This document shows, piece after piece, positions 24,440 through 33,138 of a DNA stretch of 64,000 bases; position 1 is the stretch's first letter, and each line of letters starts with the position of its first letter. The stretch covers positions 240,360-304,359 of the forward strand of contig NZ_FPBK01000002.1 of assembly GCF_900116665.1 (NCBI RefSeq), written 5' to 3'. The notes below the pieces were generated by a model that saw only the letters and a program-made list of their open reading frames with translations, was not told the DNA's origin and did no database searches. This DNA comes from Pustulibacterium marinum. Lineage in GTDB: Bacteria; Bacteroidota; Bacteroidia; Flavobacteriales; Flavobacteriaceae. A program made the position numbers and the translations under genes.

Positions 24440-26893
24440 ATGGCATTCTTTGTAGATGTTATTTTGCCTATTCCGGTAAAGCGATATTTTACATATTCAA
24501 TAAATGAGGAAGAAAGTAATTTTCTAGTTCCGGGAATGCGCATTGCAGTTCCTTTCGGAAAGTCAAAAATCTATGCCGGAATTGTTCATGCAATTCATCA
24601 AACGCCACCAATACATTACGAGGCAAAAGAAATTCATCAGATTTTAGATGAAATGCCAATTGTAAATTCCATTCAATTAAAATTATGGGAATGGATTGCA
24701 CAATATTATATGTGTGCTGTTGGCGAAGTGTATAGAGCTGCCGTTCCAAGTGCTTTTTTGTTAGAGAGCGAAACCATTATTCAACTGAATAAAGAAACTG
24801 TAGTTGACGATCTAGAATTAAAAGATGATGATTTTCTAGTGTACGAAGCCTTGCTGCATCAACCCATTTTAAGAATTCAGGAAATCAATGCAATCGTTGA
24901 TAAAAAAACGATTCTTCCCATTATAAAACGATTGCTTGCCAAAAATATAGTTACTGTTCAAGAGCAGATTTACGAGCAATACAAACCAAAATTAATTCGA
25001 TTTGTTCGTTTACATGAGCAATATGCTTCAGAGGAAGCTTTGCAAAATTTGTTAGATCAACTTTCAAGAGCCAAAAAGCAGAAAGAAGTTATTTTAACCT
25101 TATTCAGTTTGAGTGCAACCACCCGAAAACCTGTTTCGGTTGTGGAGCTAGCCAAAAAAAGTAACGTATCTACTTCTGTTGTAAAATCGCTTATAGATAA
25201 AGAAATTCTGGACGAATTTTATCTACAACAAGATAGAATTCAGTTTGAAGGAAATGAAGAAATGATTTCAAAAGAGTTGAATGAGTTTCAAGAAAAAGCG
25301 TTAGAAGAAGTTAAAAGTTCTTTTGAACAACATCAGGTTACATTATTACATGGAGTTACTTCTTCCGGAAAAACAGAAATCTATGTAAAGCTTATTGAAG
25401 AAGCCTTGCAAGCTGGTAAACAAATCCTGTATTTATTACCTGAAATTGCACTAACAGCACAGTTAATTACCCGATTGCAACAATATTTTGGTGAACAAGT
25501 AAGTGTATATCATTCTAAATACTCAGTTCACGAAAGAGTAGAGGTTTGGAATAATGTTTTGGAAAACAAATCAAAAGCTCAAATAGTTATTGGAGCGCGT
25601 TCGGCAATTTTTCTTCCATTTTCTAATTTAGGATTAATTGTGGTTGATGAAGAGCATGAAGGCACTTTTAAACAATACGATCCTGCGCCGCGTTATCAAG
25701 CAAGAGATACAGCTGTAGTTTTAGCTGCTATGCACAATGCAAAAGTATTATTGGGTTCGGCTACACCAAGTTTAGAAAGCTATTACAATGCTCAACAACA
25801 GAAATATGGATTAGTTTCGCTTACAAGAAGACATGGAAATGTATTGATGCCAGCAATGGAATTGGTAGATATCAAAGAAGCACACCGTAAAAAAAGAATG
25901 AAAGGACATTTTTCTGAACGCTTACTGAAAGAAATGGAAGCTGCTTTGGAAGAAGGCGAACAAATTATTTTGTTTCAGAATAGGAGAGGATTTGCACCCA
26001 TTTTGGAATGTAATACTTGTGGACATTCACCGCAATGTCCTAATTGTGATGTAAGCTTAACCTATCATCAATACAAAAATCAGTTGCGTTGTCACTATTG
26101 TAGTTATCATATTGCCATGCAAAAACAATGTTTGGCTTGTGGAAGTACAGAGTTAGACACAAAAGGTTTTGGAACGGAACAAATAGAAAAGGAGCTTCAG
26201 GAACTTTTTCCTGATTTGAAAGTGGGGCGAATGGATTTAGATTCTACACGCGGTAAGCATGCTTATGAAAAAATAATTACAGCTTTTGAACAACAAGAAA
26301 TAGATATTTTGGTGGGTACACAAATGCTCAGTAAAGGACTCGATTTTAGAAATGTAACCTTGGTAGGGGTGATGAATGCTGATAATTTGATCAACTTTCC
26401 TGATTTTAGAGCGCATGAAAGAAGTTTTCAGCTATTGTTGCAAGTTGCCGGAAGAGCAGGGAGAACACAAAAAAGAGGAAAAGTACTCATTCAAACCTAC
26501 AATCCATATCATCAAATTTTACAACAAGTAACGGTAAACGACTATGATGGAATGGCAAAAGAACAATTGAATGAGCGCTATCAATATAAATATCCTCCAT
26601 TTTACAAGTTGATAAAGTTTACATTGAAGCACAGAGATTATACAAGAGTAAACGAAGGAGCTGATTGGTTTGCCAAATCATTACGTAATAGTTTTGGTGC
26701 ACAAGTTTTAGGACCGGAATTTCCGCCGGTTTCCAGAATTAGAAATCAATACCTAAAAAATGTGTTATTGAAAATTCCGCCAAAACAATCTCTTCAAAAA
26801 ACAAAAGAACAAATCGAAAAGATTTGTTCTAGTTTTGATGCAATTCCCAATTATAAAGGAGTTCGTGTTGTCATAAACGTAGATAACTATTAA
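24440..26893 (+). CDS. priA: Primosomal protein N' (replication restart helicase)
   Basis: The 817-residue 3'-to-5' DNA helicase reloads the replisome at collapsed forks. The N-terminal DNA-binding domain is at about 1-110 (FFVDVILPIPVKRYFTYSI). Walker A is GVTSSGKTE (305-313) and the DEEH box is 403-406. The zinc-binding loop has the usual eight cysteines in CNTCGHSPQCPNCD and CHYCSYH...CLACG. Helicase motifs V-VI (GTQMLSKGLDF, QVAGRAGR) are intact. It is the last gene of the nadC operon. Only 5 bp separate it from the convergent LytTR gene. Confidence 0.96.
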   Translation: MAFFVDVILPIPVKRYFTYSINEEESNFLVPGMRIAVPFGKSKIYAGIVHAIHQTPPIHYEAKEIHQILDEMPIVNSIQLKLWEWIAQYYMCAVGEVYRAAVPSAFLLESETIIQLNKETVVDDLELKDDDFLVYEALLHQPILRIQEINAIVDKKTILPIIKRLLAKNIVTVQEQIYEQYKPKLIRFVRLHEQYASEEALQNLLDQLSRAKKQKEVILTLFSLSATTRKPVSVVELAKKSNVSTSVVKSLIDKEILDEFYLQQDRIQFEGNEEMISKELNEFQEKALEEVKSSFEQHQVTLLHGVTSSGKTEIYVKLIEEALQAGKQILYLLPEIALTAQLITRLQQYFGEQVSVYHSKYSVHERVEVWNNVLENKSKAQIVIGARSAIFLPFSNLGLIVVDEEHEGTFKQYDPAPRYQARDTAVVLAAMHNAKVLLGSATPSLESYYNAQQQKYGLVSLTRRHGNVLMPAMELVDIKEAHRKKRMKGHFSERLLKEMEAALEEGEQIILFQNRRGFAPILECNTCGHSPQCPNCDVSLTYHQYKNQLRCHYCSYHIAMQKQCLACGSTELDTKGFGTEQIEKELQELFPDLKVGRMDLDSTRGKHAYEKIITAFEQQEIDILVGTQMLSKGLDFRNVTLVGVMNADNLINFPDFRAHERSFQLLLQVAGRAGRTQKRGKVLIQTYNPYHQILQQVTVNDYDGMAKEQLNERYQYKYPPFYKLIKFTLKHRDYTRVNEGADWFAKSLRNSFGAQVLGPEFPPVSRIRNQYLKNVLLKIPPKQSLQKTKEQIEKICSSFDAIPNYKGVRVVINVDNY

Positions 26894-26898
26894 GAGAA

Positions 26899-27603
26899 TT
26901 ACTCTTGAATATTTTCAAGAGCCTCCGTAAGTGTAGCTTTTTTATTTCTACTTAATGGTAGCGATTCTCCAACTACTTCTACAAATTTACTATTGAATTT
27001 ATCAACACGTTCTAGGTTTACAATGTATGATTTATGTATTCTTAAGAACTTATCAGCTGGTAATTCGCCTTCAAAAGCCTTCATTGTAGACAATACAATA
27101 ATATTACTTTCATCGGTTACTACTTTAATGTAGTCACCTAATGCTTCCACCCATTTAATGGTAGCTAAGTAAACTTTACGCTTTTTAAGGTTACTTTTTA
27201 CAAAGATGTGTTCATCGTCTTCTGTAAAACCTTTATTATTGATAAGCTCGTGTTGTGTAATGGCTTTTTTAACAGCCAACTCAAATCTTTCAGGCTTAAC
27301 AGGTTTTTGAAGATAATCGGTAACATCATACTCAAATGCTTTTACAGCATATTCAGCTTTACCGGTTATAAGAATAATCTGTGGTTTCTCTTTTAAGGAC
27401 TCCATTAAGTCAAACCCGGTAATTACGGGCATCTCAATATCCAAGAATACAAGGTCAATAGCATTGTTTTTAAATGCATTTTTCGCATCCATACCATTAG
27501 AACACTCTGCCACCAAATTTAGTGCTTGGTGTCCCGAAACCAATTTAGATATGGCTATTCTTTGAATCGCGGAATCGTCAACTATAATACAATTAAGCTT
27601 CAT
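26899..27603 (-). CDS. LytTR-family response regulator
   Basis: The 234-residue regulator has a receiver domain at 1-120 (D9-D10, phosphoacceptor D55 in LVFLDIEMP, K100 in YLQKP). A LytTR domain covers about 132-232 (HIFVKSNLKKRKVYLATIKWVEALGDYIKV, RIHKSYIVNLERVD). No sensor kinase is adjacent. It is divergent from the rpsF ribosomal operon. A 180-bp gap holds the ribosomal promoter, but I find no clean promoter for this gene. Confidence 0.93.
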   Translation of the reverse strand: MKLNCIIVDDSAIQRIAISKLVSGHQALNLVAECSNGMDAKNAFKNNAIDLVFLDIEMPVITGFDLMESLKEKPQIILITGKAEYAVKAFEYDVTDYLQKPVKPERFELAVKKAITQHELINNKGFTEDDEHIFVKSNLKKRKVYLATIKWVEALGDYIKVVTDESNIIVLSTMKAFEGELPADKFLRIHKSYIVNLERVDKFNSKFVEVVGESLPLSRNKKATLTEALENIQE

Positions 27604-27721
27604 AAATATGAATTAGTTCAGGTTAGAGTTGGAGTTCATAAAGCAATTTTACTAAAAAAAATCAACAATATCAATGTATTAATGCGGTTGAAAATTTATT
27701 TTTACTGATAATAGAAAAATA

Positions 27722-27752
27722 TTTGCTAATTAGTATTAAAATAGTAATTTTG
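27722..27752 (+). promoter_or_regulatory. Promoter of the rpsF-rpsR-rplI operon
   Basis: TTTG (27722-27725), a 19-bp spacer and TAATTTTG (27745-27752) form a near-perfect Bacteroidota promoter 31 bp before the rpsF ATG. It is the best match to the consensus in the window, as expected for a ribosomal operon. Confidence 0.8.
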
Positions 27753-27783
27753 CGTCCTCAAAAAACAAATTAATTTTTTTATT

Positions 27784-28122
27784 ATGAACCATTACGAAAC
27801 TGTTTTCATTTTAAATCCCGTTTTATCTGAGACTCAGGTAAAGGAAACAGTTAAGAAGTTTGAGGATTTCTTAACCGAGAAAGGTGCAGAGTTTGTATCT
27901 AAAGAAGACTGGGGTCTTAAAAAATTAGCGTATCCTATTCAAAACAAGAAAAGTGGTTTTTATCACTTATTCGAATTCAAAGTAGCTGGTGAAGCTATTG
28001 ATGGTTTTGAATTAGAATTTAGAAGAGATGAGCGCATTATGCGTTATTTAACTGTGAAGTTAGATAAGCACGCTATCGCTTGGGCAGAGAAAAGAAGAAC
28101 TAAATTAAACGCTAAAGCTTAA
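27784..28122 (+). CDS. rpsF: 30S ribosomal protein bS6
   Basis: The 112-residue protein has the bS6 ferredoxin-like fold ([61 protein letters not shown]). It binds 16S rRNA together with bS18, encoded 5 bp downstream. It lacks the long acidic tail seen in E. coli. First gene of the operon. Confidence 0.97.
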   Translation: MNHYETVFILNPVLSETQVKETVKKFEDFLTEKGAEFVSKEDWGLKKLAYPIQNKKSGFYHLFEFKVAGEAIDGFELEFRRDERIMRYLTVKLDKHAIAWAEKRRTKLNAKA

Positions 28123-28127
28123 GAATT

Positions 28128-28424
28128 ATGTCATCTATAGAACAACAAGCAAAAGGGAAAAAAGACGGAGAAATCAGATATTTAACTCCGTTAAACATAG
28201 AAACTACTAAAACTAAAAAGTATTGTCGTTTCAAAAAGTCAGGTATCAAATATATCGATTATAAGGATCCTGATTTCTTATTGAAGTTTGTAAACGAACA
28301 AGGTAAAATTTTACCACGTCGTTTAACAGGTACTTCTTTAAAGTATCAAAGAAAAGTGGCTACGGCTATTAAAAGATCACGTCACTTAGCATTAATGCCA
28401 TACGTTGGTGATATGTTGAAATAA
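28128..28424 (+). CDS. rpsR: 30S ribosomal protein bS18
   Basis: The 98-residue protein shows the bS18 core: [51 protein letters not shown]. It pairs with bS6 on the platform of the small subunit. The N-terminus is longer than in E. coli, as is common in Bacteroidota. Single Cys in KKYCRF. Confidence 0.97.
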   Translation: MSSIEQQAKGKKDGEIRYLTPLNIETTKTKKYCRFKKSGIKYIDYKDPDFLLKFVNEQGKILPRRLTGTSLKYQRKVATAIKRSRHLALMPYVGDMLK

Positions 28425-28438
28425 TAAAAGAGCAAACA

Positions 28439-28891
28439 ATGGAAGTTATATTAAAGAAAGACGTACAGAATTTAGGATTTAAAGATGATCTTGTAACTGT
28501 TAAGAATGGTTATGGGCGTAATTACTTAATTCCTCAAGGGTTTGCTGTTTTAGCTACACCATCAGCGAAAAAAGTATTAGCCGAGAACTTAAAACAAAGA
28601 GCATTTAAAGAGCAGAAAGAAGTTGCAGAAGCAAAAGAAACTGCAGAAGCTCTTAAAGCATTAGAAGTTAAAATCCCTGCAAAAACAGGAGGTGGAGATA
28701 AATTATTCGGATCTGTTTCTAACGCAGATTTAGCTGAGATCTTTGCTAAAGAAGGTCACAGTATTGATAAGAAATTCATCAATGTTGCAGGTGGTACTAT
28801 CAAAAGAACTGGAAAATACAATGCTGCTGTGCGTTTGCACAGAGAAGTTATTTTAGACTTTCCATTTGAAGTAGTTGCAGAAGCTAACTAA
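28439..28891 (+). CDS. rplI: 50S ribosomal protein bL9
   Basis: The 150-residue protein has the bL9 N-terminal rRNA-binding domain (EVILKKDVQNLGFKDDLVTVKNGYGRNYLIPQGFA). A long connecting helix (about 41-75) and the C-terminal domain (GSVSNADLAEIFAKEGHSIDKKFI) follow. It is the last gene of the ribosomal operon and is followed by a strong terminator. Confidence 0.97.
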   Translation: MEVILKKDVQNLGFKDDLVTVKNGYGRNYLIPQGFAVLATPSAKKVLAENLKQRAFKEQKEVAEAKETAEALKALEVKIPAKTGGGDKLFGSVSNADLAEIFAKEGHSIDKKFINVAGGTIKRTGKYNAAVRLHREVILDFPFEVVAEAN

Positions 28892-28914
28892 TTAAGATAG
28901 TTTACAATATTTTC

Positions 28915-28947
28915 AAAAGCCTTTCGGATTTTCCGAAAGGCTTTTTT
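28915..28947 (+). terminator. Terminator of the rpsF-rpsR-rplI operon
   Basis: AAAAGCCTTTCGG (28915-28927), ATTTT loop and CCGAAAGGCTTTT (28933-28945) plus further Ts give a 13-bp perfect stem with a T tract. Confidence 0.88.
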
Positions 28948-29076
28948 ATTTGCTACTATGTTAATAGAATTCTTTATAAAATATTAAATCTTTAAAAAAT
29001 TGATTTCTGAATATTAATTTTATATTTATGGAATCATTTTTTTAACAAACAAATATTTTAAACCGTTTTATTAATA

Positions 29077-30666
29077 ATGAAGCCAGTAATTTTAAAATTA
29101 ACGATCCTCTTTATGATTACTTCATTCAGTTTCTCCTGTAAACAGGAAGCAAAGAAAGATGCTGTAGTAGATTTCTATGAATCAGAATTTTTTAAACGTG
29201 TACAAATGGAATCCATTTTCAAAGATTCCAAAACATTTGTAGACATGACTCCAAAAATTTCTAAAACTGAAATATTAGAGAAGTATGAATTGGAAAAGGA
29301 TAAACCACATTTCAATTTAGAACATTTTGTACAGGATTATTTTCTACCTGTTACTGCACAACAATCTCATTTTATTACAGATACTACAAAAACTATGTAC
29401 GAGCACATCAGTAGTATGTGGCCTGTTTTAACAAGAAATGCAGATAAATACCATCCGTATAGTTCATTAATTCCTTTGCCGGAACCGTATGTTGTTCCTG
29501 GTGGACGCTTTAGAGAGATTTACTATTGGGATAGCTACTTCACCTTGCAGGGGTTGCTAGTGGATGGTAAGGAAGTTTTGGCTAAAGATATGGTTGATAA
29601 TTTTTCTTTTTTAATAGATACCCTAGGATTTATCCCAAACGGAAACAGAAATTATTATTTATCTAGGTCACAACCTCCATTTTATGCCATGATGGTACAT
29701 TCAGTTGCAAAACATGATGCAGCCACATTCATGAATTATTTTCCATTTGTATTGAAGGAATATGAATATTGGATGAAAGGATTCTCAAATTTGGAGAAAG
29801 CATTTGAACCCGTTAATGCAGTAGTGAAAACAGATGACGATACTTTTTTAAATAGATATTGGTCGTATTCAAATACACCTAGAGAAGAATCATACAGAGA
29901 AGATGTGCATTTGGCTGAAAATATTCAATCTTCAGAAGCGCAAAAGGAATTGTACCGAAATCTTAGATCAGCTGCAGCTTCAGGGTGGGACTTTAGTAGT
30001 CGTTGGTTTGAGAAGGAAGATGATTTTAGCTCTACTTTTACAACGCAGTTGGCTTCGGTAGATTTAAACTGTTTGTTGTATTTTATGGAGACTCAACTAG
30101 CAGAAGGCTTCGCGATGAAAAATGATTCCGTAAGTAAGGTATTATATCAAGAAAAGGCGAATAAAAGAAAAGCATTTATTCAGAAAGAATTTTGGAATGA
30201 AGAGAGGTCTTTCTTCTCAGATTTCAATCTGAAAACACAAAAACCGACCAATGAAATCACGCTGGCTGGTTTATATCCATTATACTTCAAAATAGCTACA
30301 AAAGAACAAGCTGAGGCTGTGAAGAATACATTGATGACACAGTTTTTGAAACCAGGTGGATTGGTAACAACTTTACGAAATACAGAACAACAGTGGGATG
30401 CTCCAAACGGATGGGCGCCGTTACAATACATGGCAGTTCATGGTTTATTGCACTACGGTTACAGAGATGAAGCAAAGGAAATTATAACACGCTGGTTAGA
30501 TTTAAACGAACGTGTTTATAAGAATACGGGTAAAATGATGGAGAAATATAATGTAGAAGATATGGATTTGCTTTCGGGCGGAGGTGAGTATGAAACTCAG
30601 GATGGTTTTGGTTGGACCAACGGAGTTGCATTAAGTTTTAAAGCCACTTTAGACTCGATTAAGTAA
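29077..30666 (+). CDS. treA: Trehalase (GH37), lipoprotein
   Basis: The 529-residue enzyme hydrolyses trehalose to two glucoses. Both trehalase signatures are present: PGGRFREIYYWDSY from residue 141 and QWDAPNGWAP at 439-448. The N-terminus is a lipoprotein signal (TILFMITSFSFSC, lipidated Cys21), so the enzyme should be anchored in the periplasm or at the cell surface, unlike cytoplasmic TreF. It is convergent with the AEC carrier gene with only 3 bp between stop codons. The 185-bp gap upstream holds the rplI terminator and no clear promoter. Confidence 0.94.
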   Translation: MKPVILKLTILFMITSFSFSCKQEAKKDAVVDFYESEFFKRVQMESIFKDSKTFVDMTPKISKTEILEKYELEKDKPHFNLEHFVQDYFLPVTAQQSHFITDTTKTMYEHISSMWPVLTRNADKYHPYSSLIPLPEPYVVPGGRFREIYYWDSYFTLQGLLVDGKEVLAKDMVDNFSFLIDTLGFIPNGNRNYYLSRSQPPFYAMMVHSVAKHDAATFMNYFPFVLKEYEYWMKGFSNLEKAFEPVNAVVKTDDDTFLNRYWSYSNTPREESYREDVHLAENIQSSEAQKELYRNLRSAAASGWDFSSRWFEKEDDFSSTFTTQLASVDLNCLLYFMETQLAEGFAMKNDSVSKVLYQEKANKRKAFIQKEFWNEERSFFSDFNLKTQKPTNEITLAGLYPLYFKIATKEQAEAVKNTLMTQFLKPGGLVTTLRNTEQQWDAPNGWAPLQYMAVHGLLHYGYRDEAKEIITRWLDLNERVYKNTGKMMEKYNVEDMDLLSGGGEYETQDGFGWTNGVALSFKATLDSIK

Positions 30667-30669
30667 TAT

Positions 30670-31800
30670 TTATTTCGTATTTTTCTTTAACGATAATTGA
30701 AAGGATTCCTTAGTGAATCCTTTTCTTTTTTGTAACTGATATACCCCAACCGGAATCAAACCGCAAACGGTTAAAAATATTCCTAATATCAAAAGGTAAT
30801 TTGGGTTGGCAAATGTATTTCCAGCGGCTAGAATTCCTAAAATCAATAAGGTTGATATGGGTAACGAAAGTGCTAAAATATTAATTCCGTAGGTTGGAAG
30901 AAATGTTGTTTCAGTTTGATCATTCTCTAATTCTTTTTTAGATACTGAAGCAATATGAGCAAACGGCCAAAAACTACAAGAGCTCAGGCAAAACGCTGTA
31001 AGAACCAATATATCCTGAGGAACTTTTAGAGGAATTACATAAAATACAAGACTTAAAACAACCAATGTTACTCCTGCTCTTAACAGTAGTAATGCGGTTA
31101 TTTGTGCAAATTGCTTTTTTTGAACATTTACAGCAAGACCAATATATAAAAGAACCAAAGGTGTCATAATGTATTTCAGTTTCTCTAAAATACTCTGCAA
31201 AACGAATGGGAAAGATGCAGAATGAATATTGAAACTCACTAAAAGAAGCGCTACAAAAATAAAAATGTTTACAGGTTCTGAAATCATTCTGATAGCTAAC
31301 GATTTTAATTTAGAGCCTGATGCTTCCTCATGATTTGATTTGGTAAGTTTTACATGCCAGTTCATGGCTACAGAGTACAAAATAAACAATACAAATATTT
31401 TATTCCCTAAATCGGTCATGGCTGCTTTTGCAAGATATTGATCACCTAAAAATTCAGAGATAAATGCAAAACACGAAAGCCCAGGAGCTAATGACGGAAT
31501 AAGAAGTTTAGCGGTTCTGTACTTTGGAGTTCCTTTTTGAATTCCTAGTAATGGAAGTACCCAGGGAAAGATGAAAAATAAAAAAGCATTGAAAGCCAAA
31601 GCTACTACAGGAAGTAATAAAAGCTCTGTTTTAATTTGAATATCTATCAATGCCAGAAAAATAGTAGCAGGTAACGCCAGGTTTAAAATGATGGTTTTAA
31701 TACCTGTTAATTCTTCCTTTGAAGAAAATTTAGCCTTCAGTACATATCCTATAAGAATGAAGGCTAAAAAGACTAATGTTTTTTGAAGTGAAATATCCAT
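30670..31800 (-). CDS. AEC-family (auxin efflux carrier-like) membrane transporter
   Basis: The 376-residue protein has about ten transmembrane helices in two five-helix halves. Features fit the membrane transport protein family: IILNLALPATIFLALIDIQI, KLLIPSLAPGLSCFAFISEFLGDQYLAKAAMTDLGNKIFVLFI, LKYIMTPLVLLYIGLAVNV and ILVLTAFCLSSCSFWPFAHIAS. Characterised bacterial members move organic acids such as malate or malonate; the auxin name comes from plants. Its start is 3 bp from the stop of the Tat-exported aminotransferase, so the two are co-transcribed. Confidence 0.85.
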   Translation of the reverse strand: MDISLQKTLVFLAFILIGYVLKAKFSSKEELTGIKTIILNLALPATIFLALIDIQIKTELLLLPVVALAFNAFLFFIFPWVLPLLGIQKGTPKYRTAKLLIPSLAPGLSCFAFISEFLGDQYLAKAAMTDLGNKIFVLFILYSVAMNWHVKLTKSNHEEASGSKLKSLAIRMISEPVNIFIFVALLLVSFNIHSASFPFVLQSILEKLKYIMTPLVLLYIGLAVNVQKKQFAQITALLLLRAGVTLVVLSLVFYVIPLKVPQDILVLTAFCLSSCSFWPFAHIASVSKKELENDQTETTFLPTYGINILALSLPISTLLILGILAAGNTFANPNYLLILGIFLTVCGLIPVGVYQLQKRKGFTKESFQLSLKKNTK

Positions 31801-31803
31801 GAA

Positions 31804-32991
31804 TTAAGCTAGGATTTCATCCATAGCTTCAAAGAAATATTGCATTTCTTTTGGTTTTCCCATACTTACGCGACACCAGTTCTGATCCCAGAAATTAAAG
31901 GCTCTTACTACTATTTTTTTAGCGTAAACTTTTTCTAAAAATACGTCTCCTTCCATATCTATTGGAAAAATCACAAAATTGGTTTGCGATGGCATGTAAT
32001 CTATTCCTTTAGATTTTAAATACGCCATGGTATCTATTCTGGCTTTTGTAAGTTCTGTTTTACACATGTCTAAATATTCGGCGTCATCAAGACTTGCATT
32101 TGCTGCGGCAATAGATGGTCCTGTGATTCCCATTCCGCCACGCGTAATTTCTCCAATTTTGTTAATAATATTTTCACTTGCTGCCATATAACCAACACGT
32201 AAACCAGCCATTCCATGAATCTTGGAAAAAGTTCTGGCTACCATAACATCATGTCCTTTTTCAACCAAATGAACCATACTGTTTTTCATGCCAGCTTCAG
32301 AAAGTTCTATATAAGCTTCATCAATGAAAATGGGTACTTTTTTGGAAACACGCTTACAAAAGTTTTCCAGTTTTTTTGGATTGGTAAGTGTAGCTGTTGG
32401 GTTATTTGGGTTTGTGATGTAAACAAGTTTGGTATCAGCATCTATAGCTGCTTCCATAGCATCTAAATCATGCTGATAATCATCTGTAAGTTTGATAGGT
32501 TTCCATGTACCTCCAGAAGCTTCAGCTACTGCGACTAAAGACATATAACTTGGATCTGCACTGATGATATTTCCACCATTTTGAAAATAGACCATAGCAA
32601 CCTTCTCTAAAAGGTCTGAAGATCCTGGTCCCATCATGATTTGTGATGGTTTTACATTTTCATTTTTACAAATTTTAGTTACTAATTTATTCAAACTTCC
32701 CCATGAATAGTGATTTCCTTCAACAACAGCTTTTGCAAAGGCTTCTTGCGCCTTGTTTGAAGGTCCATAAGGATTTTCATTCCAAACAAGTCTTGCTTTT
32801 ACAGTAGAAAGATCTGGGAATTTTGGTGGCGTGAACTCATTAAATAAAGCATCGTTATCAAAAAGAAACTTTCTTTTTTGTAATTGAGCAGCTTCAACCT
32901 TCGATGCCCAAATATCGGTTGGTGTCATAGTAATAGCTCCTACAGCCAAAGCGCTTCTTTTAATCCAGTTTCTTCTATTTAATGCATTCAT
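31804..32991 (-). CDS. Tat-exported HisC-like PLP-dependent aminotransferase
   Basis: The 395-residue class I/II aminotransferase resembles histidinol-phosphate aminotransferase: LVWNENPYGPSNKAQEA, MGPGSSDLLEKVA, ITNPNNPTATLT, IDEAYIE, the PLP lysine Lys257 in TFSKIHGMAGLRVGYM, and NWCRVSMG near the end. Unusually, it begins with RRNWIKRSALAVGAITM, a twin-arginine export signal. That would place a folded PLP enzyme in the periplasm. Neither his genes nor another biosynthetic operon is nearby. It is followed by the AEC carrier, 3 bp downstream. The substrate is unknown; histidine biosynthesis is unlikely. Confidence 0.88.
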   Translation of the reverse strand: MNALNRRNWIKRSALAVGAITMTPTDIWASKVEAAQLQKRKFLFDNDALFNEFTPPKFPDLSTVKARLVWNENPYGPSNKAQEAFAKAVVEGNHYSWGSLNKLVTKICKNENVKPSQIMMGPGSSDLLEKVAMVYFQNGGNIISADPSYMSLVAVAEASGGTWKPIKLTDDYQHDLDAMEAAIDADTKLVYITNPNNPTATLTNPKKLENFCKRVSKKVPIFIDEAYIELSEAGMKNSMVHLVEKGHDVMVARTFSKIHGMAGLRVGYMAASENIINKIGEITRGGMGITGPSIAAANASLDDAEYLDMCKTELTKARIDTMAYLKSKGIDYMPSQTNFVIFPIDMEGDVFLEKVYAKKIVVRAFNFWDQNWCRVSMGKPKEMQYFFEAMDEILA

Positions 32992-33138
32992 GATTAACTT
33001 TATTTAACGTTATTGTTAAAATTAAGTTAGAATCATAAAATTTACAATGTTCTTTTGGTAAAAATGAAGAATTATCCTAGCGATAATGAATTTATGGTTT
33101 TGATCTTTTATCAAATTTTGAATTTAGTACAAATTCTC

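Noticed and set aside
26902-26921. Perfect 8-bp inverted repeat CTCTTGAA-TATT-TTCAAGAG just after priA
   Set aside because: It lies inside the last codons of the LytTR gene and lacks a T tract, so a terminator role is not supported.
33071-33115. Short inverted repeats ATTATC/GATAAT and TTTGAT/ATCAAA between the aminotransferase and porin genes
   Set aside because: Six-bp arms in AT-rich DNA are common by chance and show no T tract or conserved spacing.
32991-33138. A possible riboswitch or leader RNA upstream of the aminotransferase
   Set aside because: The region is very AT-rich with only weak stems and no recognised motif.
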